From Chloroflexota bacterium (lineage in GTDB: Bacteria > Chloroflexota > UBA6077 > FW602-bin22 > JACPRP01), in the NCBI GenBank assembly GCA_016189905.1, contig JACPRP010000072.1:1-50966 (forward strand): 50,966 nucleotides of DNA. The letters run 5' to 3'. The notes below the pieces were generated by a model. That model was not told the DNA's origin. It worked only from the letters and a program-made list of their open reading frames with translations, and did no database searches. A program made the translations under genes and the position numbers. The first letter of the stretch is position 1. The number at the start of each line of letters is the position of its first letter. Shown here piece after piece: positions 33,563 to 42,081 of the stretch.

Positions 33563-34333
33563 AACGGGCTTGCGCTTCTCGTTGAAGGCCAGCAGCCCTT
33601 CGTTCCTATCCTCAGTCTTCAACAAGACGTCGTAAGCTTCGGTCTCGTAGGCCAGGCCGATGGTTATCTCGGTTTCATAGCCAAGATTGATCGCGCGCTT
33701 CGCCATCGCCAGCGCCAGCGGCCCGTTCTCGGTCATGCGGCGCGCCAGCTTTATTGCCTCGGCATCCAGGTCGGCTCGCGGTACGACGCGACTCACCAGA
33801 CCGATCCTTTCCGCCTCCTTCGCGCTTATCCTCTCGCCCGTGAAGATCAGCTCTTTTGCCTTCATCTTTCCAATAAGGCGCGGCAATCGCTGGGTTCCGC
33901 CAGCGGCGGGCATTATCGCCAGACCAACTTCAGGCAGGCCCAGTTGGGCATCGTCGGACGCGATGATAATGTCGGCGGTCAGCGCCAACTCCAATCCTCC
34001 GCCCAGCGCGTACCCGTTCACCGCCGCGATCACCGGCTTTGGGAGGTTAGCCAGCTCGCTGAACGTCCTGACCATCCTTCGGCGCCCCGCCTGAACCGTC
34101 TCGGTGCTCATTCCCTTGCGCTCTTTGAGATCAGCCCCGACGCCAAACGCCCGATCGACCGCGCTCCTCAAAATGACCACCCAGACGTCGTCGTCATCCC
34201 GCAACTCCTCTACCGTCTCCTCGAGCTCGCGGACCAACTGGTCACTTAGCGCGTTCAGCCCGTCGTGCCTGTTCAGAGTAAGGATGGCGATATGCCCCTC
34301 CCTCTGCATAAGTACCAACCGGTGATCGTTCAT
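33548..34333 (-). CDS. Enoyl-CoA hydratase/isomerase family protein
   Basis: A 261-residue crotonase-fold enzyme that hydrates 2-enoyl-CoA. The oxyanion-hole loop is FGVGADLKERKG, the first catalytic Glu is in NGYALGGGLELAL, the second is in LGLPEVGLAIMP, and GGTQRLPRLIG follows. All key residues are present. It precedes the acyl-CoA dehydrogenase in the same operon, so both should act on the same acyl-CoA, in a beta-oxidation step or in degradation of a branched-chain or dicarboxylic acid. The last codons (YRRK and stop) lie in a 21-base tandem duplication. Confidence 0.92.
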   Translation of the reverse strand: MNDHRLVLMQREGHIAILTLNRHDGLNALSDQLVRELEETVEELRDDDDVWVVILRSAVDRAFGVGADLKERKGMSTETVQAGRRRMVRTFSELANLPKPVIAAVNGYALGGGLELALTADIIIASDDAQLGLPEVGLAIMPAAGGTQRLPRLIGKMKAKELIFTGERISAKEAERIGLVSRVVPRADLDAEAIKLARRMTENGPLALAMAKRAINLGYETEITIGLAYETEAYDVLLKTEDRNEGLLAFNEKRKPVYRRK

Positions 34334-34595
34334 AGCTCCCTCCCCTGTCTAGAACCTCTCTTTGCCGTCTGCGCCCGTCCTTCCGCTGAAGGACCGTCCA
34401 CTTATAGGTAATGGATGGCTTCGCGAAGGGAGAGGGGGGAAAGCCATCAGCTTGCTAGATAGCTCACTCAACAGGAAAACGCTGTAGTACGGGACTCCAC
34501 GCCCCATCCCTAACCTACCAGCAGGCAGTATACACGGTATCTGACTAAAATGGAATACCACTGCGTGTCGGGGAACTGTGCGTTCAGAGGGGGTC

Positions 34596-34619
34596 GAGGG
34601 CAGTTCGTGAACTGCCCTC
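34596..34619 (-). terminator. Hairpin downstream of the binding lipoprotein gene
   Basis: Perfect arms GAGGGCAGTTC and GAACTGCCCTC around GT. It is about 165 bases after the lipoprotein stop and could be a second terminator or a repeat unit. Confidence 0.45.
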
Positions 34620-34724
34620 TGCTCATCAATATAACTCAATAGCCTCGGACCGACAAACCTAGCCTGTAGGACGAGTGTCCTTTCCCCTCTGCCTCTGGAA
34701 GAGCGGACACTGCCTAACCCTTCG

Positions 34725-34756
34725 CTATCGATAGCTACCTTCAGTAGCTACGATAG
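34725..34756 (-). terminator. Probable terminator of the binding lipoprotein gene
   Basis: CTATCGATAGCTAC pairs with GTAGCTACGATAG apart from one extra A, with a short loop. It lies about 30 bases after the stop codon at 34785. Confidence 0.55.
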
Positions 34757-34784
34757 ATGGTTCGCAAGCGTCGCTGGCCGCCGG

Positions 34785-35924
34785 CTAGTTCTCGTACAGC
34801 TTCTTGACGAAACCGCTGTCTTCCAGTTCCTTGAGAAGGGTGTTGTCGATCAAGCTCTCCGGTTTTGCGTTTTTGGCGTTGGCATTGCTTCGCGCTGCCT
34901 CATCCAGAATGCCTTGCACGGATTCGGCAGACACGTACGGCACCCTCTGCAACAGCTTATTAATGTAGATGTCGTAAGTTTCTTCGAGCACATCCTTGTC
35001 TTCAGTTTTTGTATACTGGCCGATGACCTTCATAGCGAAAGCCTTATCCTTCTTGGCCACCGCAATGCCTTCCAGGTACGCCTTCAGGAAGTTCTTCACG
35101 ACCTCCGGATTGGCCGAAAGATATTCCTTGCTGACGGCTATGGCGTTGTTCAAATAGGGTACGCGCAGGTCGGTAATATTGACGAGCTCCCGCATCCCAA
35201 GTGCCTTGGCCTTGAGCGTGTTTGGTGGCGCAAAGATTGCGCCGTGCACACCGCCGGTTTGCAGCGCCGCCATAGCCTCAGGGGTGCCGCCGGTCTCCAC
35301 GATAGCCACGTCTTTGTCTGGCTCCATCCCAAACTTCTTCAGGGTGTAGCGAGCCGTGAAATCTGTGTTAGAGCCGAAACGCGTTACCCCTATCACTTTG
35401 CCCTTGAGGTCCTCGACACGCTGTATGCCTGGTACGCTGTACAAAGACATCACTAGCACATCGCCAGCCGCCGATATCAAGACAAGGTCCGCCCCCGCAA
35501 GATTGGCGTTGACCACGCCGCCTCCTCCGGTATCGGCCAGATTCACGTCCTTTCCGAGCAGTGCCTGGGTCAGCGTCGTGCCTGAGGCGACATAAGGCAC
35601 ATCGACGTCAAGGTCGTACTTCTCGAAGAGCCCTTTCTCCTTGGTGACCCAAAGGGCCGTACGCGCGCCGGTGAGCGCGCTGTAGGGGACCTTCAGCTTG
35701 GTGAACTTCTTCTCCTCTTTAGCCGCCTCCTTGGGAGCTGCTTTTGCTGGCTTGGTATCCTTGGCCTCTGGCTTGGCCTCCTTTGTCGGCGCAGCCTTCG
35801 GAGCCTGGATCGGCGTTGGCGTCGGCGGTGGCTGGCTGCAGCCAAAAGTAAACGCAAATAAGAATACCAGGATAATGGGAGGCAAACATTTGCTTATCAG
35901 CCAGCTTGAACGCTTCACAGTCAC
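34785..35924 (-). CDS. NMT1/TauA-type ABC substrate-binding lipoprotein (orphan)
   Basis: A 379-residue lipoprotein. The signal (PPIILVFLFAFTFGC, lipobox Cys29) is followed by a Pro/Lys/Ala-rich linker up to about residue 70. The solute-binding domain begins KLKVPYSALTGARTALWVTKEKGLFEKYDLDV, typical of NMT1/ThiY, nitrate, taurine and sulfonate binding proteins. QALLGKDVNLADTGGGGVVNA and DLKGKVIGVTRFGSNTDF are its expected ligand-contact loops. No permease or ATPase gene is beside it, so it either works with distant partners or feeds a sensor. Promoter 36106-36134 matches the sigma70 consensus exactly. The ligand is unknown. Confidence 0.88.
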   Translation of the reverse strand: MTVKRSSWLISKCLPPIILVFLFAFTFGCSQPPPTPTPIQAPKAAPTKEAKPEAKDTKPAKAAPKEAAKEEKKFTKLKVPYSALTGARTALWVTKEKGLFEKYDLDVDVPYVASGTTLTQALLGKDVNLADTGGGGVVNANLAGADLVLISAAGDVLVMSLYSVPGIQRVEDLKGKVIGVTRFGSNTDFTARYTLKKFGMEPDKDVAIVETGGTPEAMAALQTGGVHGAIFAPPNTLKAKALGMRELVNITDLRVPYLNNAIAVSKEYLSANPEVVKNFLKAYLEGIAVAKKDKAFAMKVIGQYTKTEDKDVLEETYDIYINKLLQRVPYVSAESVQGILDEAARSNANAKNAKPESLIDNTLLKELEDSGFVKKLYEN

Positions 35925-36559
35925 GATCCTCCGTTTCTATTACGCAAATTCAACAGGGCCCTGTGAATCCTGCGCTACGTTGCGGATCCCCGATTGGTGG
36001 GTGTCGACAGCATCAGCTTTGCTGTCTTTCCTCGACGACGAGGTAAACTGACGTTAATTCTTGTAACCGGGGGCTGATCGCGGATCAGGTGCGAGGTATG
36101 GCGGGATTATAGCATCGAGCCATAGGCCTGTCAAGACACCCGGCCGCTTGAGTAGTGTACGCGAGTTTGCGGAAATCGGTTAGGGAGTCTATCAGGGCCC
36201 GTTGCCCATCCGTTATCTCCCGCAGCGGGCGGACCTACCAACTTCCGGCCGACGTGGAGGATAGCTGATCCGAAACCCAATAGGAAACCGCTGTAATTCG
36301 CCCCAACGTTCCGGGCGATAGCAGGCAAATCACCTAACTAAACTTCCTGACGAGCGGTCGCCAGAAGGGGAGGGGGTAACTATGCTCTTCTTAAGGTACA
36401 TTGGGCAGGAACAGGTCAGCAATCCGCGAAAACAATCAACTGGTACTTGACAAACAAACTGATCGGTGACGCCGTGGCTCTTATCCGTTTGTCCGTTGCA
36501 CACTCGTCGACGCCGAAGACCATTCTTATTGCTGATATCTATTTTTAGGAGCAAATTCA
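35925..36559. other. Divergent intergenic region upstream of the binding lipoprotein
   Basis: About 635 bases. It contains the consensus minus-strand promoter at 36106-36134, leaving a leader of about 175 bases for the lipoprotein gene. I could not match that leader to a known riboswitch. TTGACA at 36447-36452 has no good -10 partner. Nothing else recognised between 36140 and 36550. Confidence 0.4.
36106..36134 (-). promoter_or_regulatory. Consensus sigma70 promoter of the binding lipoprotein gene
   Basis: Minus-strand TTGACA (36134-36129), a 17-base spacer and TATAAT (36111-36106), with a TGC extension. Every consensus position matches. Confidence 0.8.
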
Positions 36560-37440
36560 ATGGCAACCCAGGCTCAAATCGAAACCAACCGCCGTCCTTC
36601 TCCAGGAAGGGCTCAGAAATCTACCGGCCCGAAGACCAGCGAAGGTAAGACCCGCGTCGCCCTCAACGCCCTCAACGCCCTCAAACACGGGATCCGTGCA
36701 AACGCCTTCTGCGCTTCCCTGGGAAAAACCCCCATCTTCGACGAGGACCCCCATGACTTCGCCGATCTAGTTCAATCTCTCGTCGATTTTTACCACCCCG
36801 AGGGCCCCTTCGAGCAGGCCTGCGTCGAGGACATCGCTATCAATACGTGGTCCTTCCGCAGAAGGATATCGCCAGCGCCGAAACCGGCCACATCGCCAGC
36901 GCCCAGACCATCCTGCTGAGCGGTCCGGACCGCGATAACCCTCGCCTGCACGCCCGTCCTTCTCGGAAGGACCTCCCCGATTTTGACGTCCTCGAAAAGC
37001 TCAACCGGTACGAGACCTCCATCCAGCGCCAGCTCCGGCGTTCCTACGATGCCCTCGCCGCGTCCATCCGCCGGCGCCGTTCGCAAACTACCCAGCCCAA
37101 CCCGCCGCATCCCAGGCAGAGCGCCGACCAACAGCGCGATGTCGACGCGATCCACCGCAAGGTCCTTGGCTATCTCCTGGCCGAGTTCGGCTCCAGTGCT
37201 CCCGATCCCGAATCCGCATCTATCCCCTCGCCGACCGAACCCATCACCCAACCCGCTTCGGCCGAACAAAGCCAATCTCCCGCCCACCGTCCTGACGCGC
37301 CGGCTTTTCCGAAGGAGCGCGACGTCGCTTGGGCAGCTCCGCGACCGTTTCCACACAAACAAAGCCAATTCCCCAGACGAAAACCGCCCAAGCCACGAAA
37401 ACCTCTGAAGACGAGAAAAAAGCCGAAGAGAGGGTCTTGA
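36560..37440 (+). pseudogene. Frameshifted gene of the STGP/NALKHG-type conserved hypothetical family
   Basis: Frame 2 runs from an ATG at 36560 (AGGAG about 10 bases upstream) and reads RAQKSTGPKTSEGKTRVALN, then ALKHGI and FEQACVEDIAINTW. This opening is shared by a common family of environmental bacteria whose function is unknown. Homologous-looking sequence then continues in frame 1 (KDIASAETGHIASAQTILLS, then LEKLNRYETSIQRQLRRSYD) to the stop at 37438-37440. Loss of a single base near 36855-36865 explains the switch. The C-terminal 100 residues are Pro/Arg/Lys-rich. A nine-base tandem repeat (CTCAACGCC) near 36660 adds an extra LNA unit. The two pieces would give a single protein of about 290 residues. 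I cannot exclude programmed frameshifting or a sequencing error. Confidence 0.6.
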
Positions 37441-37752
37441 TTGGCTCGGACACCGTCTGCATTGCGCTCGTTCTGGCGCCCCCAATTTGGTCGGGCAACA
37501 TTAGGGATCGCTTCGCGCCAAATCTACCGCTGCGTTCCGCCGCTGCGGTGGTTGCTTTCACCTGGAAACGGTGCTATACTGCGGCTACGATGCTTGCGAC
37601 ACGAGGCGTTCGGTTGCTGTCCAAGTTCGCTCAGCGCGCGGGCAAGTTTTGGTAACCAGGGAAGGCTGTTTGTCGGAAGCCTTGCGGCGCCAACCACTTC
37701 CGGCTCTTTTGAGCTCAGCCAGATTCCCCAACTATGGCAAAGGGCGTTATCG
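37441..37752. other. Leader region of the benzoyl-CoA reductase-like operon
   Basis: About 310 bases. The long upstream extension of the following reading frame is not credible as protein. A promoter sits at 37552-37580. Confidence 0.4.
37552..37580 (+). promoter_or_regulatory. Predicted promoter of the benzoyl-CoA reductase-like genes
   Basis: TTGCTT (37552-37557), a 17-base spacer and TATACT (37575-37580) with a TGC extension. The leader before the ATG at 37753 would be about 165 bases. Confidence 0.6.
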
Positions 37753-38907
37753 ATGCAAATTGAAGAGATCGTTGCGAGATGCAGGGAGATGGTCGAAGAG
37801 CCATCCTTTGTCGTCGTCGAGCAATGGAAAACGGCCCATCCAGGGGCGAAGGCCGTCGGTTGCTTTCCGGTCTATTCGCCGGTGGAGCTGATCCACGCGG
37901 CGGGAATGCTGCCAGCCGGCGTCATCGGCGGGAGCAACCAGATAGAGATCGCCTACGCCGATTCGCGGTTCCAGTCATTCGTGTGCTCGATCGTCAAGAG
38001 CACGATGGAGCTCAGCTTGACCGGACGATTGAAGGCGTTCGACGGTATGGTCTTTCACTCTATTTGCGATCCGGGCAGAAACTTGGCGGCCGTTTTCAAG
38101 CGAAACTATCCTGATCTGGCGGTAGAATACATCCATCTCCCACAGAACATGGCGTCCCCAGCCACGCTGGAGTACCTGGCTGGAGAATACGCCAGAGTGA
38201 AATCATCCTATGAAAGGCTCGCCGGACGTACAGTTCGAGACGAGGATATCCACCAGAGCATCTCGCTCTATAACCGCGTCCGAGCGCTGATGCGTCGACT
38301 TTACTCCATACGGAGCGAGACCCCCCATCTTCTCTCGACGGCCGAGTGCTACGCCCTGGTAAAGGCTGGGACGCGGCTGCCACCGGAGGAGCACGAGCTT
38401 ATCCTGCAGGATGCCATAGCGGCTATCCTGCGCCGCTCGTCGAGACCGAAGGACCGCATCAAGGTCATCGTCCAGGGCGCGTTCTGCGAGCAGCCGCCGA
38501 TCGAGCTGATCGCGGCCATCGAGGAGGCGGGTTGCTACATTCTCGACGACGATTTCCTGCTCGGGTGGCGGTGGTTTCTCGAAGACGTGCCCGATACCGG
38601 CGATCCCTTCGTGGCGCTCGCGCAAAGCTATATGAACAGGAGCACTTATTCAAGCGTCAAGCACGACCTGAGGCATTCAAAGACTGCTCACCTGATCGAA
38701 AAGGTAAGACAGTTGAACGCCGACGCCGTGATCTGCCTGTCGGCGAAGTTCTGTGAGCCAGCCCTTTTCGACTACCCACTTTTCCGCCTGGCGCTTGAAA
38801 AGGCCGAGATACCTCACCTGGCGCTCGAGTTCGAGGAAAAGATGTGGATTTTCGACGCCATTCAGACGGAGGTTGAGACCTTCGTCGAATCGATGTTGTT
38901 CGATTGA
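37753..38907 (+). CDS. bcrC: Benzoyl-CoA reductase subunit C-like protein (BcrC/HgdB family)
   Basis: A 384-residue subunit of the 2-hydroxyacyl-CoA dehydratase / class I benzoyl-CoA reductase superfamily, which adds electrons to a CoA thioester with ATP-driven activation. I chose ATG 37753 because the sequence MQIEEIVARC aligns with the start of known BcrC proteins; the long upstream extension has no homology. Resemblance runs along the whole length: PVYSPVELIHAAGMLPAGVIGG, STMELSLTGRL, FHSICDPGRNL, GAFCEQPPIELI, AGCYILDDDF and AKFCEPALFDY. Cys residues in ICDP, FCEQPP and FCEP are likely iron-sulfur ligands. Together with the next gene it should form the cluster-bearing catalytic dimer. Confidence 0.87.
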   Translation: MQIEEIVARCREMVEEPSFVVVEQWKTAHPGAKAVGCFPVYSPVELIHAAGMLPAGVIGGSNQIEIAYADSRFQSFVCSIVKSTMELSLTGRLKAFDGMVFHSICDPGRNLAAVFKRNYPDLAVEYIHLPQNMASPATLEYLAGEYARVKSSYERLAGRTVRDEDIHQSISLYNRVRALMRRLYSIRSETPHLLSTAECYALVKAGTRLPPEEHELILQDAIAAILRRSSRPKDRIKVIVQGAFCEQPPIELIAAIEEAGCYILDDDFLLGWRWFLEDVPDTGDPFVALAQSYMNRSTYSSVKHDLRHSKTAHLIEKVRQLNADAVICLSAKFCEPALFDYPLFRLALEKAEIPHLALEFEEKMWIFDAIQTEVETFVESMLFD

Positions 38908-38917
38908 AGGAGAACTC

Positions 38918-40186
38918 ATGGTAGAGAAGCAGTCTTACCAGGGGCGGATACACCTGCTTCAAAAGGAGTTCATTGCCCAGTACTTCAAGCAGTTGGACCG
39001 CGTGGCCAGAGGTGAGGATGAGACCAAGACGGCGGCCATAATGATCAGCGGCAACGTCGTGGAGCTGCTGCGCGCTTTCGACGTCATTCCTTTGTACCCT
39101 GAAATCAACGCGCTGCAGTTGGCGGTGAAGAAGGTAGTTCTTCCGTACATCCTGAAAGCGGAAGAGATGGGCTACTCGGTAGACAACTGCGCCTATGTCA
39201 AGGCCGACATCGGCCTGCTGTTCAGCGGCAACGAGACGCCCCTGGGCAAGATACCGATACCATCGCTCATCCTATGTAATTACGTCGGGTGCAACGTCTA
39301 CTTGAACTGGTTCGAGCATTTGGCCGAGTATACGGGAGCGCCAATCTACAATCTCGATCTCCCGTTCGTGCGGGACCCCTGGAACGGCCTGCGGCGTGAC
39401 GACGTCAAGTACGTCGTGGCCCAGCTAAAGGAGCTAATCGCTCTTTTGGAGAAGATCACCGGTAAGAAATACGACGAAGACAGGCTGAAGGGTATTCTCG
39501 CGCTCGCGGCGGAGACGGAGGAACACTGGTCGCAGATCAAACACATGACAAAGCACAAGCCTGCTCCATACGACGCCTTTTTCGACGCGGTGATGATGAT
39601 GGCGCCGCTGTATTGTCTGCGCGGAACGATGGAGGGCCTGACGTTCTTTCAGGAAGCTTACAAGGAGATGGATGAGCGGGTCAGGCTCGGTATCGGCGCC
39701 TTGCCGGAAGAGCGGTTTCGCTTCGTCATCGAGGGGCCGACCCCGTGGCCACATCTGCGCACTTTCCGAGACCTCTTCACGAAATGGGGCGCCGTGGCCG
39801 TGGCATCGACCTACTCCACGGTCGGCGGAATGTGGGAGTTCGGCTTCCGGCACGACCCGGCCAGGCCCCTGGAGAGCATCGCCGAGCACATGCTCATCCA
39901 CAATTACACCAACCGCAACCTGCTCCAGAGACGTGAGCAGATGCAGCGCTATGTGCAGGATTGGTCGGCCGACGCGCTGATTCTGCACTCGGTCAAGAGC
40001 TGCCGCGTTTTCTCGGCCGGCCAGGGCGACCTGCGCGAGCTCTTTGCGCGGGAGCTCGACGTCCCGACGTTGCTGATCGAATCCGACATCGAGGATCCTC
40101 GCTATTTCGCCGAGGCGCAACTGAGAAATCGCATCGACGCCTTTTTCGAGTCGCTAGAACACAAGAAACTGGTTAGGACATCATAG
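38918..40186 (+). CDS. bcrB: Benzoyl-CoA reductase subunit B-like protein (BcrB/HgdA family)
   Basis: A 422-residue protein starting 10 bases after the BcrC-like stop, with GAAGGAG five bases before the ATG. Its motifs follow BcrB closely: VELLRAFDVIPLYPEINALQ, SVDNCAYVKADIGLL, NYVGCNVYLNWFEHL, VVASTYSTVGGMWEFGFRHDP, LHSVKSCRVFSAGQGDLREL and IESDIEDPRYF. The Cys residues in DNCAYVK, VGCN and KSCR are in the positions of iron-sulfur ligands. It is the second core subunit of the catalytic heterodimer. The match to the reductase branch, rather than to 2-hydroxyglutaryl-CoA dehydratase, is the basis for calling it Bcr-like; dehydratase activity cannot be excluded. Confidence 0.87.
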   Translation: MVEKQSYQGRIHLLQKEFIAQYFKQLDRVARGEDETKTAAIMISGNVVELLRAFDVIPLYPEINALQLAVKKVVLPYILKAEEMGYSVDNCAYVKADIGLLFSGNETPLGKIPIPSLILCNYVGCNVYLNWFEHLAEYTGAPIYNLDLPFVRDPWNGLRRDDVKYVVAQLKELIALLEKITGKKYDEDRLKGILALAAETEEHWSQIKHMTKHKPAPYDAFFDAVMMMAPLYCLRGTMEGLTFFQEAYKEMDERVRLGIGALPEERFRFVIEGPTPWPHLRTFRDLFTKWGAVAVASTYSTVGGMWEFGFRHDPARPLESIAEHMLIHNYTNRNLLQRREQMQRYVQDWSADALILHSVKSCRVFSAGQGDLRELFARELDVPTLLIESDIEDPRYFAEAQLRNRIDAFFESLEHKKLVRTS

Positions 40187-40323
40187 CTAATACCACATCA
40201 GGACGAGGGCTTGGGGGGTGTCCCCCATCCTTCCTTAGAAAGACCCTTACCGCAGGCAGGGGAGTGTGGGGCGCCAACGCCTATTAGGTGCCCTGATTCT
40301 ACACTAAGAGAGGAATCAGTCGA
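40187..40323. other. Spacer between the catalytic and activator genes
   Basis: 137 bases. It has a six-base-pair hairpin (TGGGGG/CCCCCA, 40212-40227) that could attenuate transcription into the activator gene. RBS GAGAGGAAT leads to the ATG at 40324. Confidence 0.4.
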
Positions 40324-41115
40324 ATGAAATACGTCGCAGGTATCGACGTCGGGTCACGAATAGTCAAGGCGCTCGTCTTGGACGAGACACGGCAGGTGAT
40401 GGGCAAGGCCAGGGTGAGAACCAAGCCCAACTTTCCGAAGATAGCCAGAGAAGCGCTTGACGCGGCATTGAAAGAAGCCGGGCTCGACGACGGCCATCTC
40501 AATTATGTTGCGGCGACCGGCTTCGGCAGATACAGTGTTCCTTTTCGAGACACCCAGATAACGGACATCACGTGCGCGGCAAAAGCGGCGGCCTTCCTGT
40601 TCCCGAACACGCGCTGCGTGCTGGACATTGGGTTTCAAAGCACCCGCGCCATCAAGCTCAGAGATGGTGGCAAGGTGAAGGAGTTTCGTACCAACGATAA
40701 ATGCGCTGCTGGTGCCGGAGGATTCGTGGAAAGAGCGGCGAGATACCTCGAGATCGACCTGGAGGAGATTGGCGACCTATCGCTGCGAGCCACGGCGCCC
40801 CAATCGATCAGCAGCGTCTGTGCTGTGCTGGCGGAAACCGAGATTATCAACCACGTCTCCGCCGGGCAGACGATCGAGAACATAGCCGGTGGGATACATC
40901 TTTCACTGGCCACCCGTTCGCTCGCCCTTCTGAAGCGGGTCGGGCTCGAGGAAGAAGTAACCTTCATCGCTGGCGTGGCCAAACAGGCGGGAATGGTCAA
41001 GGCATTGGAGGAGACGATCGGCACGCGGGTCAACGTCAGCCAGGAGCCTGAATTCGTGGGAGCGCTGGGCGCCTCGCTGCTGGCCCTGCAAAGGCTGGAG
41101 AGGATTGCCGCGTAG
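40324..41115 (+). CDS. bcrD: BadF/BadG/BcrA/BcrD-type ATPase activator (2-hydroxyacyl-CoA dehydratase activase family)
   Basis: A 263-residue ASKHA-fold ATPase that binds one 4Fe-4S cluster between subunits and drives low-potential electrons into the catalytic dimer. The phosphate-1 loop is YVAGIDVGSRIVKALV. The phosphate-2 region reads CVLDIGFQSTRAIKL; dehydratase activators usually read DIGGQD(T/S)K there, while BcrD-type proteins diverge at this site. Cluster Cys residues are in NDKCAAGAGGFVE and SSVCAVLAETE. The C-terminal adenosine loop is FIAGVAKQAGMV. Only one such gene is present, whereas class I benzoyl-CoA reductases usually have BcrA and BcrD; a homodimer, as in HgdC, would be needed. 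Confidence 0.85.
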   Translation: MKYVAGIDVGSRIVKALVLDETRQVMGKARVRTKPNFPKIAREALDAALKEAGLDDGHLNYVAATGFGRYSVPFRDTQITDITCAAKAAAFLFPNTRCVLDIGFQSTRAIKLRDGGKVKEFRTNDKCAAGAGGFVERAARYLEIDLEEIGDLSLRATAPQSISSVCAVLAETEIINHVSAGQTIENIAGGIHLSLATRSLALLKRVGLEEEVTFIAGVAKQAGMVKALEETIGTRVNVSQEPEFVGALGASLLALQRLERIAA

Positions 41116-41161
41116 GACACCACACATTGATTATCGGCGAGGCCGATGAAGGAGTTGGACA

Positions 41162-41944
41162 ATGAGCTACGAGACCCTCATTGTAGAGAAAGATGGACCG
41201 GTATTGACGATCACGTTGAATCGTCCGCAGCGACTCAATTCGATTAACCGGCAGATGCTGGTCGAACTGGGCAAAGTTGCCGACGAGCTAGTGGAAGACA
41301 ACAGCGCGAGGGTCGTGATTATAACCGGTGGCGACAAGTGCTTTTGCGCTGGCGCGGACATCAGCGAGTTGGGTTACATGTCAACCCCTCGCGAAGCCGA
41401 GGTATTCCACAATCTCTTCAAGACGACGCTGACGAAAGTGGAAAGCTTGAACAGGCCGGTCATCGCGGCGATTAGTGGCGTCGCGATGGGCGGCGGCCTG
41501 GAACTGGCGCTGGTTTGCGACCTGCGCATTGCCACGGACACGGCGCGGATGGGCGTTCCCGAGATCAAGATCGGCGCCATCCCCGGCGCGGGAGCCACAC
41601 AAAGGCTGCCTCGCCTTATCGGCGCAGCCAAGGCCAAGGAGATGGTCTATATCGGCGATCCTATGGATGCGAACGAAGGGCTTCGCCTGGGCCTGGTGAG
41701 CAAGGTCGTGCCCGTCGAGGCGCTCATGAGCGAGGCAAGGCAACTGGCCGCGACGCTGGCAAGTCGGCCTCGCCTCGCCCTCAAGGCGGCGAAGCTCTCG
41801 ATCAACTCGGGGTTAGATATGGATTTGCACCGGGCGCTGGACTTCGAAATCCAGTGTCAGATGTTCCTGTTCTCGACGAAGGATCGCGAGGAAGGCATGA
41901 AGGCCTTCCTGGAGAAGCGCAAGCCGAATTTCATCGGCGAGTAG
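41162..41944 (+). CDS. Enoyl-CoA hydratase/isomerase family protein (possible dienoyl-CoA hydratase)
   Basis: A 260-residue crotonase-fold enzyme that starts 46 bases after the activator and has GAAGGAG upstream. Oxyanion loop FCAGADISELG, catalytic Glu in SGVAMGGGLELAL and second Glu in GVPEIKIGAIPGAG, then TQRLPRLIG. It is full length and all catalytic residues are present. Being the last gene of the reductase-like cluster, it could hydrate the cyclohexadienoyl-CoA made by a benzoyl-CoA reductase, which is the role of Dch; sequence alone cannot separate that from an ordinary enoyl-CoA hydratase. Confidence 0.88.
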   Translation: MSYETLIVEKDGPVLTITLNRPQRLNSINRQMLVELGKVADELVEDNSARVVIITGGDKCFCAGADISELGYMSTPREAEVFHNLFKTTLTKVESLNRPVIAAISGVAMGGGLELALVCDLRIATDTARMGVPEIKIGAIPGAGATQRLPRLIGAAKAKEMVYIGDPMDANEGLRLGLVSKVVPVEALMSEARQLAATLASRPRLALKAAKLSINSGLDMDLHRALDFEIQCQMFLFSTKDREEGMKAFLEKRKPNFIGE

Positions 41945-42081
41945 AGTGAGGTGGCGGCAGGTCCGGTTTCAACACTGAGGTACCCGTTGCCCGAATGGCG
42001 ACTGCCAGGGATGAAAATCTATCTTTAGGGTGGGCGCGGTGTTGCCCACAATTCTTGGAAGGACCTCCGCCAGAGGTAAAC

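Larger units (their letters stand above)
34334..34784. other. Intergenic region between the binding lipoprotein and enoyl-CoA hydratase genes
   Basis: About 450 bases between co-directional genes. It contains the two hairpins at 34596-34619 and 34725-34756. No gene is supported. Confidence 0.4.

Noticed and set aside
35925..36100. Possible TPP riboswitch in the leader of the NMT1-type binding protein
   Set aside because: ACCTGATCCGCGATCAG looks a little like the TPP core, but the CTGAGA element and the conserved GGG/AGGGAA parts are absent.
36790..37485. 231-codon minus-strand frame opposite the STGP-family gene
   Set aside because: Arg/Gly-rich composition without motifs; the plus strand carries the recognisable family sequence.
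37441..37752. Upstream extension of the BcrC-like reading frame by 104 codons
   Set aside because: Composition is random and the promoter at 37552-37580 lies inside it; known BcrC proteins begin at the equivalent of the ATG at 37753.
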